Below are positions 15,182-24,301 of a DNA stretch of 64,000 bases, piece by piece. Location: positions 4,467,001 to 4,531,000 of the forward strand of contig NZ_JARUBN010000001.1 in the NCBI RefSeq assembly GCF_029626265.1. Reading direction: 5' to 3'. The DNA is from Micromonospora sp. WMMD1102. Lineage in GTDB: Bacteria; Actinomycetota; Actinomycetes; Mycobacteriales; Micromonosporaceae. Position numbers and translations under genes: made by a program. The first letter of the stretch is position 1. Each line of letters starts with the position of its first letter. The notes under the pieces are model-generated. The model made no database searches, was not told where the DNA came from, and worked only from the letters and a program-made list of their open reading frames with translations.

Positions 15182-15919
15182 TCAACTACTCCGCCGGTAG
15201 ACGGAGACGTGACTGGTACTCCCGGCGTCGAACGGACGGCGGTGCCAGTCGGCGTACCGCTCGGTGAGCCGCAGGGCCGCCCGCTCGGCCATCTCGTCGA
15301 TCTGCTCGGGCCAGGCGTACCGCATGCCGAACGGCTTCAGGTGCACGCCCTGACCGTCGAACGTGATCGTCTGCCGGACGAAGGTCTGCGCCTCCCGGTC
15401 GAACCGGTGCACCCGGATCGTCGCCGAGTCTTCGGTCACGCTCCGGACCTGGACCTGCGACTCGGTCCGGTCGATGTCGTCCGGGTCCGGGACGTACGTC
15501 TCGATCACGAACGCACCGCCCGGCGCCAGCACCCGGGCGACGTTGCGGAAGCAGTCCTCCTGCCGCCGCGCGTCGACCAGGTTGAACAGCGTGTTGTAGA
15601 CCAGGAACACCATCGTGAACGGCCCGCTGACCGGGACGTCCGCCATGTCGCCGACGACGACCGGCAGACGCTCGCCACCGGGTTTGGCGCGCAACCGCGC
15701 CACCATCTCCTCGGACGCCTCGACGCCCTCCACCTGCAGCCCCCGGGCGGCCAGCGGAAGCGCGACCCGACCGGTGCCGATCGCGAGTTCGAGCACCGGG
15801 CCCCCGTCGGCGAGGGCGGCGAGGAAGTCCACCGCCGGAGCCGGGTCGGGGTTGGGGCCGTCGTCGTAGCCGGCGGCCCAGAGCCGGCCGAAGAGTCCGG
15901 GATCGTCGAGGGCGAACAT
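15182..15919 (-). CDS. Class I SAM-dependent methyltransferase
   Basis: 245 aa. Motif I 'VLELAIGTGRVALPLAARG' binds SAM, followed by acidic 'GVEASEEMV', 'VVVGDMADVP' and 'LAPGGAFVIETYVPD'. This is the ubiquinone/menaquinone-type small-molecule methyltransferase fold. The acceptor is unknown and nothing nearby fixes it. It is separated from the VOC gene upstream by 321 bases, so it is probably transcribed alone. Confidence 0.85.
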   Translation of the reverse strand: MFALDDPGLFGRLWAAGYDDGPNPDPAPAVDFLAALADGGPVLELAIGTGRVALPLAARGLQVEGVEASEEMVARLRAKPGGERLPVVVGDMADVPVSGPFTMVFLVYNTLFNLVDARRQEDCFRNVARVLAPGGAFVIETYVPDPDDIDRTESQVQVRSVTEDSATIRVHRFDREAQTFVRQTITFDGQGVHLKPFGMRYAWPEQIDEMAERAALRLTERYADWHRRPFDAGSTSHVSVYRRSS

Positions 15920-15968
15920 CAGTCACCCTCCCCGGGCCGAGCGGGCCGAGCGGGCCCTGCCGGCGCAG

Positions 15969-16020
15969 CCGGCCGAGGCGGCCCTGCCGGCCGAGGCGGC
16001 CCTGCCGGCCGAGCGGCCGG
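15969..16020. repeat. Short GC-rich tandem repeats
   Basis: CCGGCCGAGGCGGCCCTG occurs twice in direct tandem (15969-15986 and 15987-16004), followed by a shortened copy (16005-16020) and preceded by related GGGCCGAGC units from 15934. The units are rich in GGCC palindromes. The rest of the 15920-16240 gap holds no gene that I can support. Confidence 0.75.
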
Positions 16021-16240
16021 CGAGATGCCGGTCGGGCCGGACCTACCGCCGCCCGCCGTCGTACTGGTCGTGCGAACCCACGTACTCATGAAGCCTCGTA
16101 TCTCTCAAGTGGACGGAACCTGCTCGCTGACCGGACATCGGCACTCGTGGCATGGCCGTCTCCTCTCGATGGGCTTCCGGCCGGCGGTCCTCGCCGACCA
16201 AGATCAGGAGATCAGAAACCCGATCACCCCGGCAACCGCT

Positions 16241-16636
16241 TTAATTCGCCGGGCCGAGCAGGTCCCAGCGGTTGCCGGCGACGTCCCGGAAGACCGCGAC
16301 CCGGCCGTACGACTCGGTCCTCGGCGGGCGCACGAACTCGACCCCGGCCGCGACCATCCGGTGGTACGCCGCGTCGAAGTCGTCGACCCGGAGGAAGAAC
16401 CCGACCCGGCCGGCCACCTGCTCGCCGACCACGGCGTGCTGCCGTGCACCGTCGGCGCGGGCCAGCAGCAGGCCGGTCCCGGCGCCGGGCGGCCGGACCA
16501 CCACCCACCGTTTCGGGCAACCGTCGTCGGTCAGCGACGGCGAGTCCTCGACCAGCTCGAAGCCGAGCACTCCGGTGAAGAACTCGATCGCCGGGTCGTA
16601 CTCCGCCACCACGATCGTCACCAGATCGATCCGCAC
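16241..16636 (-). CDS. VOC (glyoxalase/bleomycin-resistance fold) protein
   Basis: 131 aa with two beta-alpha-beta-beta-beta repeats: 'VTIVVAEYDPAIEFFTGVLG' at the start and 'GFFLRVDDFDAAYHRMVAAG' in the second half, ending 'VAVFRDVAGNRWDLLGP'. VOC proteins are metal enzymes or antibiotic-binding proteins. Of the usual metal ligands only some candidates (Glu/His) are visible, so function stays open. It is convergent with nothing and divergent from the PucR-like gene. Confidence 0.82.
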   Translation of the reverse strand: MRIDLVTIVVAEYDPAIEFFTGVLGFELVEDSPSLTDDGCPKRWVVVRPPGAGTGLLLARADGARQHAVVGEQVAGRVGFFLRVDDFDAAYHRMVAAGVEFVRPPRTESYGRVAVFRDVAGNRWDLLGPAN

Positions 16637-16764
16637 CCGAGGAAGCCTAGGCCGCCCGGTACGCTGTCATTCGTCCACCGGCAGCGCGGGGGCGTCACGG
16701 CTGGGACGACCGACCCGCGGCGGAGTCCACCGGCCGGGAGGACGTTTCGAGGAGTCGATTTCCG

Positions 16765-18420
16765 ATGAGCCGCGCAGCTGAGGACGGGGCGGCGGCCACC
16801 CGCGGCGAGGACCTGCTGACCCTGGCCCGCCTCTCGGTCGGCCCGGACGCGGTGCGCGGCATCCTGGACTGGCTCGGCCGGCGTACCGGAGGCACGGCCC
16901 TGCTGGTCGGAGCCGACGGCCGGGTACTCGCCGGCACCGCCGACCGACCGGCTCCCGGAACCCAGCTTGCCCGAATCGTCGGCGCCGCCGTCGCGGACCT
17001 GTCCCGGCGCGGGTCGGAGGCCGCCGTCGTCGACACCGACGGACCGCGCCGGATGCATCTGCTGACGCTGGGCGGCACCAACCGGGACCGGTCCGCCGCC
17101 GCACTCGTCGCCCGGACCGAGGAGCGGTCCGGCTGCCTGGTCGTCGTCGCCGATCCCGGCCGGCCGCTCGGCGACCTGCTCGCGGACACCGCCCGGACGC
17201 TCGCGCTCTGCTGGCGGGTCGAGGAGGCGGACCGGGTGCGCCAGCGGATCGCCGCCGCCGACGCGCACGGCCGGGAGGCGGTACTGCACCTGCTGATGGT
17301 CGGCGACGTCTCACCGGCCCGGCGGATCGCCTCGGCCCTGCGACCGCGGTTGCCGGACGCGCTGCGGGTCGGTGTGATCGAATGCGGCGGCCGGCAGCGG
17401 TACGAGGCCGCCGCCGAACTCGCCAGGTCGCTCTCCGGGCGGGCCTGGATCGTCCCCTGCCCGGTCCGCTCGAACCATCTCATCGCCCTGCTGCCAGCCG
17501 ACCCGTCCAGCGCTGCCGCCCCGCCGGCAGCCCCCGGCAGCGGCCGGCCGGACGGGGACGGGTCCGAGCCCGCGGACCGGCTCGGGCGGCTGATCACCGG
17601 CCGGGTACCGGCCAGCCGGGTCGGGCTGAGCGAACCGGTCGCGTTGCCGGCCACGGCCAGCGGGTACGAGCAGGCCATCCACGCCCTGGCCGTGGCCCGG
17701 ACGACCGACGACGGGTACGCCCGCTTCGACCGGCAGCACGACCTGGTGCCGCTCGCCGGCCCCGACGGGTACGCCTGGGCCCGACGGCGGCTGCGACCGG
17801 TGCTCGACCACGTTTCCGCCCGCCGGGCCGACCCGGGCGCGGCGGAGTTGCTCGGCACGCTCAACTCCTGGCTGGCGTTCGACAGCGCGGCCAGCCGACA
17901 CCTCAAGATCCATCGCAACACCCTGGCCGGCCGGTTGCACCTGCTCAACGCACTGCTCGGAACGGATCTTCTCCGGGTCCGGGACCGCTCCGCGGCCTGG
18001 CTGGCCCTGCGGCTGCGCTCCGCGCCCCGACCGACCGTCCCGGAGGTCGACACGGTGCCGGCCGGAACGCTCCCCGGCACCGACCAGCTCGCACCCGACC
18101 GAGCCATCCGCGAGATCGAGCTGGACCGGTTGCTCGCCGGGCCGGCCGACCGGGTGGGCCCGGGCTCTGCTGCGGCCACTGCACACGGTGGACCGGTCGG
18201 CCGGCTTGGCGACGGTACGGGCCTGGCTGGCCGCCGACACCGACCTCTCCGCCACCTCGGCCACGCTCGGCATCTCCGCCTCGGCCGCCCGCAAGCGGCT
18301 GGTCCGGGCCGAACAGGCACTCGGCCGTTCGCTGCTGCACGCCCCGGACGCCCGGCACGAACTCTGGCTGGCCCTGCGGTCGATCGAACTGGCCGGACGG
18401 CTGACCGGTCGCTGTGCAGG
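16765..18420 (+). pseudogene. PucR-like double-HTH regulator with an apparent frameshift
   Basis: ATG 16765 opens a frame with a GAF/PucR-like N-terminus and a PucR-type HTH near residues 370-400 ('RHLKIHRNTLAGRLHLLNAL'). After 'ELDRLLAGPADR' the frame loses sense, while the +1 frame resumes at once with 'WARALLRPLHTVDRSAGLAT', then 'TLGISASAARKRLVRAEQAL' (a second HTH) and 'ELWLALRSIELAGRL'. One surplus G in the GGG at 18152-18154 explains the break. Either the gene is inactivated, the read has an error, or a frameshift is used. The exact 3' end is unclear because it runs into the repeat at 18457. It probably regulated the neighbouring RiPP cluster. Confidence 0.75.
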
Positions 18421-18456
18421 TCGGGACCGGCACCGCGATCGCTGTGCGGATCGTCC

Positions 18457-18582
18457 CCTCGTGGCCCGGTGCCGTGCCGCCGTACGGTGTCGGTGCCGAT
18501 GCGGGGGACGGCCACCGTCCGGCGCCCCTTCGGGCAACCGAACGCCACGAGGGCGAAGGGCAGTCGGACGGTGGCCGTGGCT
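18457..18582. repeat. Hairpin repeat, left copy flanking the RiPP cluster
   Basis: Aligns over about 125 bases with 35876-35996 in the same orientation at roughly 80-85% identity by eye. Its core is a dyad: ACGGCCACCGTCCG at 18508-18521 pairs exactly with CGGACGGTGGCCGT at 18565-18578, with further partial pairing of CCCTTCG/CGAAGGG inside. It overlaps the 3' end of the PucR-like gene. It could be a mobile non-autonomous repeat or a duplicated terminator. Confidence 0.75.
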
Positions 18583-18743
18583 GTGTGCCGTGTGCCCGTG
18601 CGCCGTGCCGGATCGTGGGAGCGTGCCCAGATCCTGGATCTCTGAGGTAGTGTCGCCCTGCGACGTGGGCGGACGAGCAGCTTGCCCGGATCGGTGTCCA
18701 CCTGGGCCGGCCCGTTCGCATGCCTTCCTGTTCGGGGGAGATC

Positions 18744-20975
18744 ATGGCGGATTCAGCACCGGAAGTCGGGGCGGGTGTCACCGCGTTCGGTGCGTGGGTC
18801 CGGGCAGGACGGCTGGAACTCGGCTGGACCCAGGAAGAGTTCGCGGACCAGTCCGGGCTCAGTGTCCGCACGGTCCGCAACCTCGAGGCCGGTCGGGGTG
18901 GAACTCCTCGGCCGGACACCCGCCGGCTGGCCATCGCGGCACTGTCGCCGACCGACCACGACCGGACCACGCCGGTGCCCCCGGTGCGGCCGGCCCAGCT
19001 GCCGGCCGACATCCCCGGCTTCACCGGCCGGGCCGAACAGCTGCGCCGGCTCGACGCCCTCCTGGACGCCGACCCGGCGGACTCGGCGGGGGCGGTGCCG
19101 ATCTCGCTGATCACGGGTACGGCCGGGGTCGGCAAGAGTGCGCTGGCGGTGCACTGGGCACACCGGGTCGCGGACCGCTTCCCCGACGGGCAGCTCTACG
19201 TCAACCTGCGCGGATACAACCCGAGCGGTCCCGCGCTGCGCTTCGACGAGGCGGTGCGCGCCTTCCTCGACGCGTTGGAGGTGCCGCCGGAGCGGCTTCC
19301 GCACAGCGTCGACGCGCAGGCGGGCCTGTACCGGAGCCTCCTCGCGGGCAAGCGGGTACTGGTGGTGCTGGACAACGCCCGGGACCCGGAGCAGGTCCGC
19401 GGACTGCTGCCCGGCACGGCCGGCTGCCTGGTGGTGATCACCAGCCGCGACCAGCTCACCGGCCTGGTCGTGTCCGAGGCGGCGGTTCCACTGCGCCTGG
19501 ACCAGCTCACCGAAGGCGAGGCGCGGTCGCTGCTGGCCCACCGGTTGAGTCGGAGCCGCGTCGCCGCGGAATCGGCCGCGGTCGACCTGATCGTCGCGCT
19601 CAGTGCCCGGCTGCCGCTCGCGCTGGCCATCGTGGCCGGTCGGGCCGCCACGGCCGCGGAACTTCCCCTCGCCACGCTTGCCGACGAGATGCGACAGAGC
19701 CGGGGCCGCCTGGACGCGTTCGTCAGCGAAGATCCGAGTACGGACGTACGGGCCGTCTTCTCCTGGTCCTACCACCGGCTCAGCCAGGGGGCGGCCCGGC
19801 TGTTCCGCCTGCTGGGCCTGCATCCGGGACCGCACATCTGCGTGCCCGCCGCGGCCAGCCTGGCCGGTGTCACCGTCCCGGAGGCGCGACGCCTGCTGAC
19901 CGAGCTGACCTGCCGGCACCTCTTCACCGAGCACTCGCCCGGCCGGTACACGACCCACGAACTGCTCCAGGCGTACGCCGCCGAACTCGTCCGGAACGAC
20001 GAGCCGGACGGCGACCGTGACGAGGCCGTGCAGCGGATGCTCGACCACTACCTGCACACCGCGCACCGGGCCGCGACGCTGCTCTTCCCCGAGACGATCA
20101 AGCTGGCGGGACCGCAGCAGGGGGTCGTCCCGGAGGAGATCGTGGACGACCGCGCCGCCCTCGACTGGTTCGCGACCGAGCACCACGTGCTGCTGGCGAT
20201 CGTCGACCGGGCGGAGACGGTGGGCTCGGACACGCATGTCTGGCAGTTGGCCTGGTCTCTGGAGACGTACTTCGACTTCCGGGGTTACTGGCACGACCTG
20301 GCCGCGACCCAGGAGCAGGCGGTGGCCGCCGCCTCCCGGTTGGCTGATCCGACCGCACAGGCCCACGCGTACCGAGGTCTCGGCGGTGCCCACCTCCGGA
20401 TGGGCCGGTACGACACGGCCGACCGCCATCACCGGTCGGCCCTCGACCTGTTCACCGGACTCGCCGACCGCAGCGGACAGGCCCGGAGCCACCGCGGTCT
20501 GGCCTGGCTCTGTTCCCAGCGGGACCGCCACGCCGAGGCGCTGGAACACAACTGGCAGGCGTTGAGCTGCTACGAGGAGGTCGACAACCGGGCCGGCCAG
20601 GCGAGCACGCTCAACTCGGTCGGCTACAGCCTGGCCCTCACCGGCGACCACCGGCAGGCGGTCGGCTACTGCCGACGTGCGCTCGCGATGCTCCGGGAGA
20701 TCGGCGACCAGCACAGCGAGGCGGCCACCTGGGACAGTCTCGGTTACGCCTACCACCACCTCGGCGAGAACGCGAAGGCGATCGAGTGCTACCGGCGCGC
20801 TCTGGACCTGCACCGGATGTTCGGCGAACGCTACTTCGAGGCGATCGTCCTCACCCACCTGGGCGAGGCGTACGACGGGTCCGGGCAGCCGGAAGCGGCC
20901 GGACAGGCGCTACGGCAGGCGCAGGAGATCCTCGCCGGTCTGGGTCGCACGGCCGACGGTGAGTTCCGCGACTGA
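18744..20975 (+). CDS. HTH-NB-ARC-TPR transcriptional regulator (AfsR-like without SARP domain)
   Basis: 743 aa from ATG 18744, with GGGGGAG four bases upstream; an in-frame ATG at 18720 lacks a site. Residues ~10-60 form a Cro/XRE-type HTH ('ELGWTQEEFADQSGLSVRTV'). The NB-ARC ATPase has Walker A 'GTAGVGKSAL' near 123, 'VLVVLDNARDPEQV' and 'LSARLPLALAI'. TPR repeats fill the last ~270 residues ('YRGLGGAHLRMGRYDTADRH', 'DSLGYAYHHLGENAKAIECY'). Such proteins are ATP-dependent pathway activators in actinomycete clusters. It ends 27 bases before the end of the convergent dehydrogenase and is the likely cluster regulator. Confidence 0.88.
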   Translation: MADSAPEVGAGVTAFGAWVRAGRLELGWTQEEFADQSGLSVRTVRNLEAGRGGTPRPDTRRLAIAALSPTDHDRTTPVPPVRPAQLPADIPGFTGRAEQLRRLDALLDADPADSAGAVPISLITGTAGVGKSALAVHWAHRVADRFPDGQLYVNLRGYNPSGPALRFDEAVRAFLDALEVPPERLPHSVDAQAGLYRSLLAGKRVLVVLDNARDPEQVRGLLPGTAGCLVVITSRDQLTGLVVSEAAVPLRLDQLTEGEARSLLAHRLSRSRVAAESAAVDLIVALSARLPLALAIVAGRAATAAELPLATLADEMRQSRGRLDAFVSEDPSTDVRAVFSWSYHRLSQGAARLFRLLGLHPGPHICVPAAASLAGVTVPEARRLLTELTCRHLFTEHSPGRYTTHELLQAYAAELVRNDEPDGDRDEAVQRMLDHYLHTAHRAATLLFPETIKLAGPQQGVVPEEIVDDRAALDWFATEHHVLLAIVDRAETVGSDTHVWQLAWSLETYFDFRGYWHDLAATQEQAVAAASRLADPTAQAHAYRGLGGAHLRMGRYDTADRHHRSALDLFTGLADRSGQARSHRGLAWLCSQRDRHAEALEHNWQALSCYEEVDNRAGQASTLNSVGYSLALTGDHRQAVGYCRRALAMLREIGDQHSEAATWDSLGYAYHHLGENAKAIECYRRALDLHRMFGERYFEAIVLTHLGEAYDGSGQPEAAGQALRQAQEILAGLGRTADGEFRD

Positions 20976-21002
20976 ACAGTGGGAGGGACTGGACAGCGGG
21001 GG

Positions 21003-22643
21003 TCATGCCCCCCGACCCTCCGGCTGGCCGGACAGGCCGATGTCGACGACACCGGCTCGCGGGGCGGCCGGACCGACCAGCAGCTGGACGACGTCGACCT
21101 GCCCGCGCGGCACTCCGAACATCGCCCGCACCGCGGCGGAGTCGTGGTCGGAGACCGGCCGGCACCCGATACCCACCGCGCTGGCGGCAAGGCGGCACCG
21201 CTGTACCGCGATGCCGGCCAGCACGTGCTGCATCCGGTACCAGCGGTCGCCGTACCCGCGCCGTCCCGGGTCGGTGTCGGCGAAGAGGAACAGCCGGGCG
21301 GTGGCCGTGCGCAGGCCGCCCAGGACGCCGGTCGGGGTGAACCCGTGTCCGTCCCCGCCTGGGGCGGACCGGAGGCTGTGCGTCGCCGGATCGTACGCGT
21401 AGGGTCCGGGAGCCAGCCCGGTCACCCGGCTCGGGAGGCAGTAGGCCGCCAGCCGCCCCGCCCCGGCCCGGGTGCCGGTGATGTCGCAGCGGTATCCGGT
21501 CAGCAGCCACGCCAGCAGCGTGCCGAGTTGCCGGACCGTCATCGCGTCACCGGTGAACCGGACGGCCGACCGGAGTGCCGCGTCCGCCCTCGCGGGGTCG
21601 AGTGACTCGGGCAGGGCGAGCGGCTCGGGCAGGTCGATTCTCCGCCCGGACTCGGCTGGGCGTCGCCACCGGTCGGCGGCGGTCGGGCCGTCCCGCCCCG
21701 GCGACCGGCGGAAGGCGTCCGAGGTAGGGACGTCCCGGGCGCGGTCGGCCGTAGCGCCGCGCAGACTCGCGTGATGCAGCCGTACCGCGCTGGGATGCGC
21801 GGCGGCACGCAGCTCGAGATCGGACTCCAGCCCTCGAACCGCGTTCGCGCCCGGCGCCGGCCGCTGCGGCGCCGCCGCAGCGGGCGCGTCGGCGTGCGGT
21901 GCCGGGGCGGGCGGCGCGGCTGGTGGGGGGCCGGCGAGGACGACTGCGTAGACCGACTCGATGTCGGGATCCAGCCCGAGCAGGGCGTCGAGGGTCCGGT
22001 CGTCGAAGACGAGGCGCAGGTCGGTCCCGTCGGGCGCCCGGTGCAGGAGCTGGCCGGCGAGGGCGCCGGTGTCCAGACAGCCGAGGCGGTAGCCGAACGC
22101 ACCGTAGGTCGACGCGTTCTTCCACATCCGGCAGGAGACGAGCAGGGTGTACGGCGTGGGCGCGCGGCCGAGCGCGGCCCGCAGCGACGCCTGCGGATCG
22201 TCGGTGGCCAGCGTCTCCAGGGTGTGGTGCGTCGCGTCGTAGTGGTAGACGCCGGGCCCCGGCGCGAACCCGCCGGTCACCGCCAGATACAGCTCGGCCG
22301 GATAGTAGGCACCGCCGGACGGCACCGCCCGCCGCACGCCGCCGCGCAGGGTCGGGGCGGTGTTCGTGGCGGGGAAGCCGCCGAGCGTGGCCATCGCGGC
22401 CGTCGTGTAGAACTGGAATCGGGTGGGCGCGTATGCCGAGGCCAGCGACCCGAGCAGCGCCAGCGACCCGGCGAACCGGCCCGGGTGGGGTGCCGCCGGC
22501 CAGGGCAGGGGGATCCGGACGCTTCCCGGGTACTGCTTGAACAGTGGCGGTCGGCGAGGCCCCCGGGGGGTGTCGCGGTGCACCCGCAGGTAGTCGGCGG
22601 TTGCCGTGCCGGGCGCTGCTCCGGCCGGCCGCGGTGACGTCAT
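21003..22643 (-). CDS. SagB-like (nitroreductase-fold) azoline dehydrogenase, two-domain, copy 1
   Basis: 546 aa. Two nitroreductase-fold halves: the first with 'AYAPTRFQFYTTAAMATLGG', 'RAVPSGGAYYPAELYLAVTG', 'YHYDATHHTLETLA' and 'CRMWKNASTYGAFGYRLGCL'; the second with 'GPYAYDPATHSLRS', 'WYRMQHVLAGIAVQRCRLAA' and 'GIGCRPVSDHDSAAV'. These are FMN-dependent SagB/ThcOx-type enzymes that oxidise azolines to azoles. A Pro/Ala-rich linker separates the halves. The start is taken as ATG 22643; a TTG at 22763 behind a strong AAAGGAGGGG is a real alternative. It is paralogous to the enzyme at 30489 and divergent from the main operon. Confidence 0.85.
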   Translation of the reverse strand: MTSPRPAGAAPGTATADYLRVHRDTPRGPRRPPLFKQYPGSVRIPLPWPAAPHPGRFAGSLALLGSLASAYAPTRFQFYTTAAMATLGGFPATNTAPTLRGGVRRAVPSGGAYYPAELYLAVTGGFAPGPGVYHYDATHHTLETLATDDPQASLRAALGRAPTPYTLLVSCRMWKNASTYGAFGYRLGCLDTGALAGQLLHRAPDGTDLRLVFDDRTLDALLGLDPDIESVYAVVLAGPPPAAPPAPAPHADAPAAAAPQRPAPGANAVRGLESDLELRAAAHPSAVRLHHASLRGATADRARDVPTSDAFRRSPGRDGPTAADRWRRPAESGRRIDLPEPLALPESLDPARADAALRSAVRFTGDAMTVRQLGTLLAWLLTGYRCDITGTRAGAGRLAAYCLPSRVTGLAPGPYAYDPATHSLRSAPGGDGHGFTPTGVLGGLRTATARLFLFADTDPGRRGYGDRWYRMQHVLAGIAVQRCRLAASAVGIGCRPVSDHDSAAVRAMFGVPRGQVDVVQLLVGPAAPRAGVVDIGLSGQPEGRGA

Positions 22644-22860
22644 GGACTTCAGCCCTCCCCCGATTACGACCGGCGTCGCAGTACGGTAGCTCGTCCCGCC
22701 GGTGGCCACCGCCCGGTGCTCGGCACCGGCGAGCGCAGCCTGCGCCGGCCGCGCCGGAAGCAAACGATCTTGCCCCTCCTTTACCTGTCTGGTGCCTGGT
22801 TCCCTGCCGACCCGGATTCCTACCGTTGGCCGGATAGATCAACCACGCCGCACCGGTGTG

Positions 22861-22886
22861 GTCCGCGCGCCATCCGCCGCGCGGAC
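22861..22886. promoter_or_regulatory. Hairpin in the bidirectional promoter region of the RiPP operons
   Basis: GTCCGCGCG (22861-22869) and CGCGCGGAC (22878-22886) are exact inverted copies 45 bases before the first operon gene. A CACCGGTG palindrome sits just upstream. The whole 22644-22930 interval separates the two divergent transcripts; I find no clear -35/-10 pair in it. Confidence 0.5.
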
Positions 22887-22930
22887 CGACCCGACCCGAC
22901 GCGGCGGGTACGCCGGGAACAGGAGACGAG

Positions 22931-24301
22931 ATGCCTTCCAGTCAGGAGGTCGACGGGCGGACGTCCGACGGCCCGTTCCTGAGCGTCGTGATCCCCACGT
23001 TCCACGACTCGCAGTGCCTCGCCCTCACCCTCGACTCGCTGACCCGGCAACGGCTGGACGCCGAACTGTTCGAGGTGATCGTGGTGGGTGACGGCGACAC
23101 GGTCGACGACCAGGTCGGCAAGTCGATCGCCGCCCGGGGTTACCGGTACCTCGGGCTGCCGGAGCACGTAGGACGCGCCGCCGCCCGCAACCACGGCGTG
23201 ACGGCCGCACAGGGGCGGGTGGTCGTCTTCCTGGACAGCGACTCGTTCGCCGACCCGGACCTGTTGGCCCGACACCACGAGTTCCACCGGAGCGCCGACA
23301 CGCCGCGGGTACTGGTCGGCAAGCGCTGGGAGATCGACTGGCCGGTGCTCGACCGGATCCTCCGGGCCGGTGCGATGGACCTGGCGACGCTGCCGGCGGA
23401 GAGCGCGGACATGCGGTTTCCCGAGCCGACGCCGCCGGAGCGGATCGCGGAACTGATGCGGACCCCCTGGCTGTTCGCCTACACCAACAACATCTCGGTG
23501 CCCCGGGAGGTGCTGGTCTCCGCCGGCATGTTCGACGAGGCGTTCGGCACCAGGTGGGGCTTCGAGGACCTGGAGTTGTTCTACCGGGTCTACCTCGAAC
23601 TGGGCCGCCGGTCGGCCGCGTTCCACTACGACGACCGCGCCACCTGCTACCACCTGCCGCACTACCGGCCCAACATCGGGATGTACCAGGACTACTACGC
23701 GAACATGGCGGTGGCCAAACAGAAGCACCCCTGCTACGAGTGGGAGTTCACCGGGCTCGTCCAGCCGGCGCAGGCGGCCGACCGGATCCGGCGGTACCAG
23801 GCGAGCTTCGCCGCGACCGCCGGGGAACCGGCGTGGCGGGCCGCCCGAGCCTGGCGACGCTCCGGCCTGGACACGGTCGTCGCCGCCGCCGACCGCCCCG
23901 CGACACAGCCCCACCCGCGGGTCCTGGTGATCGGTCTGGGCACCGAGGAACTCGACCTGCCGGACGGTGCGGAGACGTTCGACCTCGGACGGCCCCGTTC
24001 GGCGACCAACCCGCACCTGCTGGGCTTCGCCACGCACTATCCGGACCGGGCCTTCGACGTCGTCGTCAACGTCAACCTCTGGCGCTGGCTCGGCGTGCAC
24101 GACATCAGCCGGTACCTGGGAGAGTCGCTTCGGATCGCCGGCACGAGCGTGCTCGTGCACTCCGCCGACGCCCGGCTGCCGGCCGGTGTCTCCGGGGTGG
24201 ACGACGTCGAGTACTTCGTCCGGATGCTGGCACAGCACCTGGACACGTCGGTCGAGCACCGGGATCCGGACTGCGTCGTCACGGTACGGGCGACGGCGTG
24301 A
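22931..24301 (+). CDS. GT2-family glycosyltransferase with a C-terminal Rossmann-like extension
   Basis: 456 aa from ATG 22931 (GGAG seven bases upstream). The GT-A domain has 'LSVVIPTFHDSQCLALTL', 'AAARNHGVTAAQGRVVVFLD', the metal-binding DSD near residue 102, and 'TRWGFEDLELFYRVYLELG' with the acceptor-site ED. About 150 residues follow with a degenerate nucleotide-binding pattern ('PRVLVIGLGTEELDLP', 'AFDVVVNVNLWRWLG') resembling a methyltransferase-like fold without a clear SAM motif. It is the first gene of the overlapping biosynthetic operon, so a sugar is probably attached to the peptide or to an intermediate. GTGA overlap with the next gene. Confidence 0.85.
   Translation: MPSSQEVDGRTSDGPFLSVVIPTFHDSQCLALTLDSLTRQRLDAELFEVIVVGDGDTVDDQVGKSIAARGYRYLGLPEHVGRAAARNHGVTAAQGRVVVFLDSDSFADPDLLARHHEFHRSADTPRVLVGKRWEIDWPVLDRILRAGAMDLATLPAESADMRFPEPTPPERIAELMRTPWLFAYTNNISVPREVLVSAGMFDEAFGTRWGFEDLELFYRVYLELGRRSAAFHYDDRATCYHLPHYRPNIGMYQDYYANMAVAKQKHPCYEWEFTGLVQPAQAADRIRRYQASFAATAGEPAWRAARAWRRSGLDTVVAAADRPATQPHPRVLVIGLGTEELDLPDGAETFDLGRPRSATNPHLLGFATHYPDRAFDVVVNVNLWRWLGVHDISRYLGESLRIAGTSVLVHSADARLPAGVSGVDDVEYFVRMLAQHLDTSVEHRDPDCVVTVRATA

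Noticed and set aside
15969..16020. CRISPR-like array
   Set aside because: The units are contiguous GC-rich tandem repeats without spacers, and no cas genes are seen.
18188..20020. Plus-strand frame read as a single large protein
   Set aside because: Only its first ~75 codons are real (the shifted C-terminal HTH of the PucR-like gene); the rest is an out-of-frame shadow of the NB-ARC regulator.
22856..24301. Upstream start for the first glycosyltransferase
   Set aside because: The added residues run through the hairpin region and are Arg/Pro-rich; ATG 22931 has a proper ribosome site.
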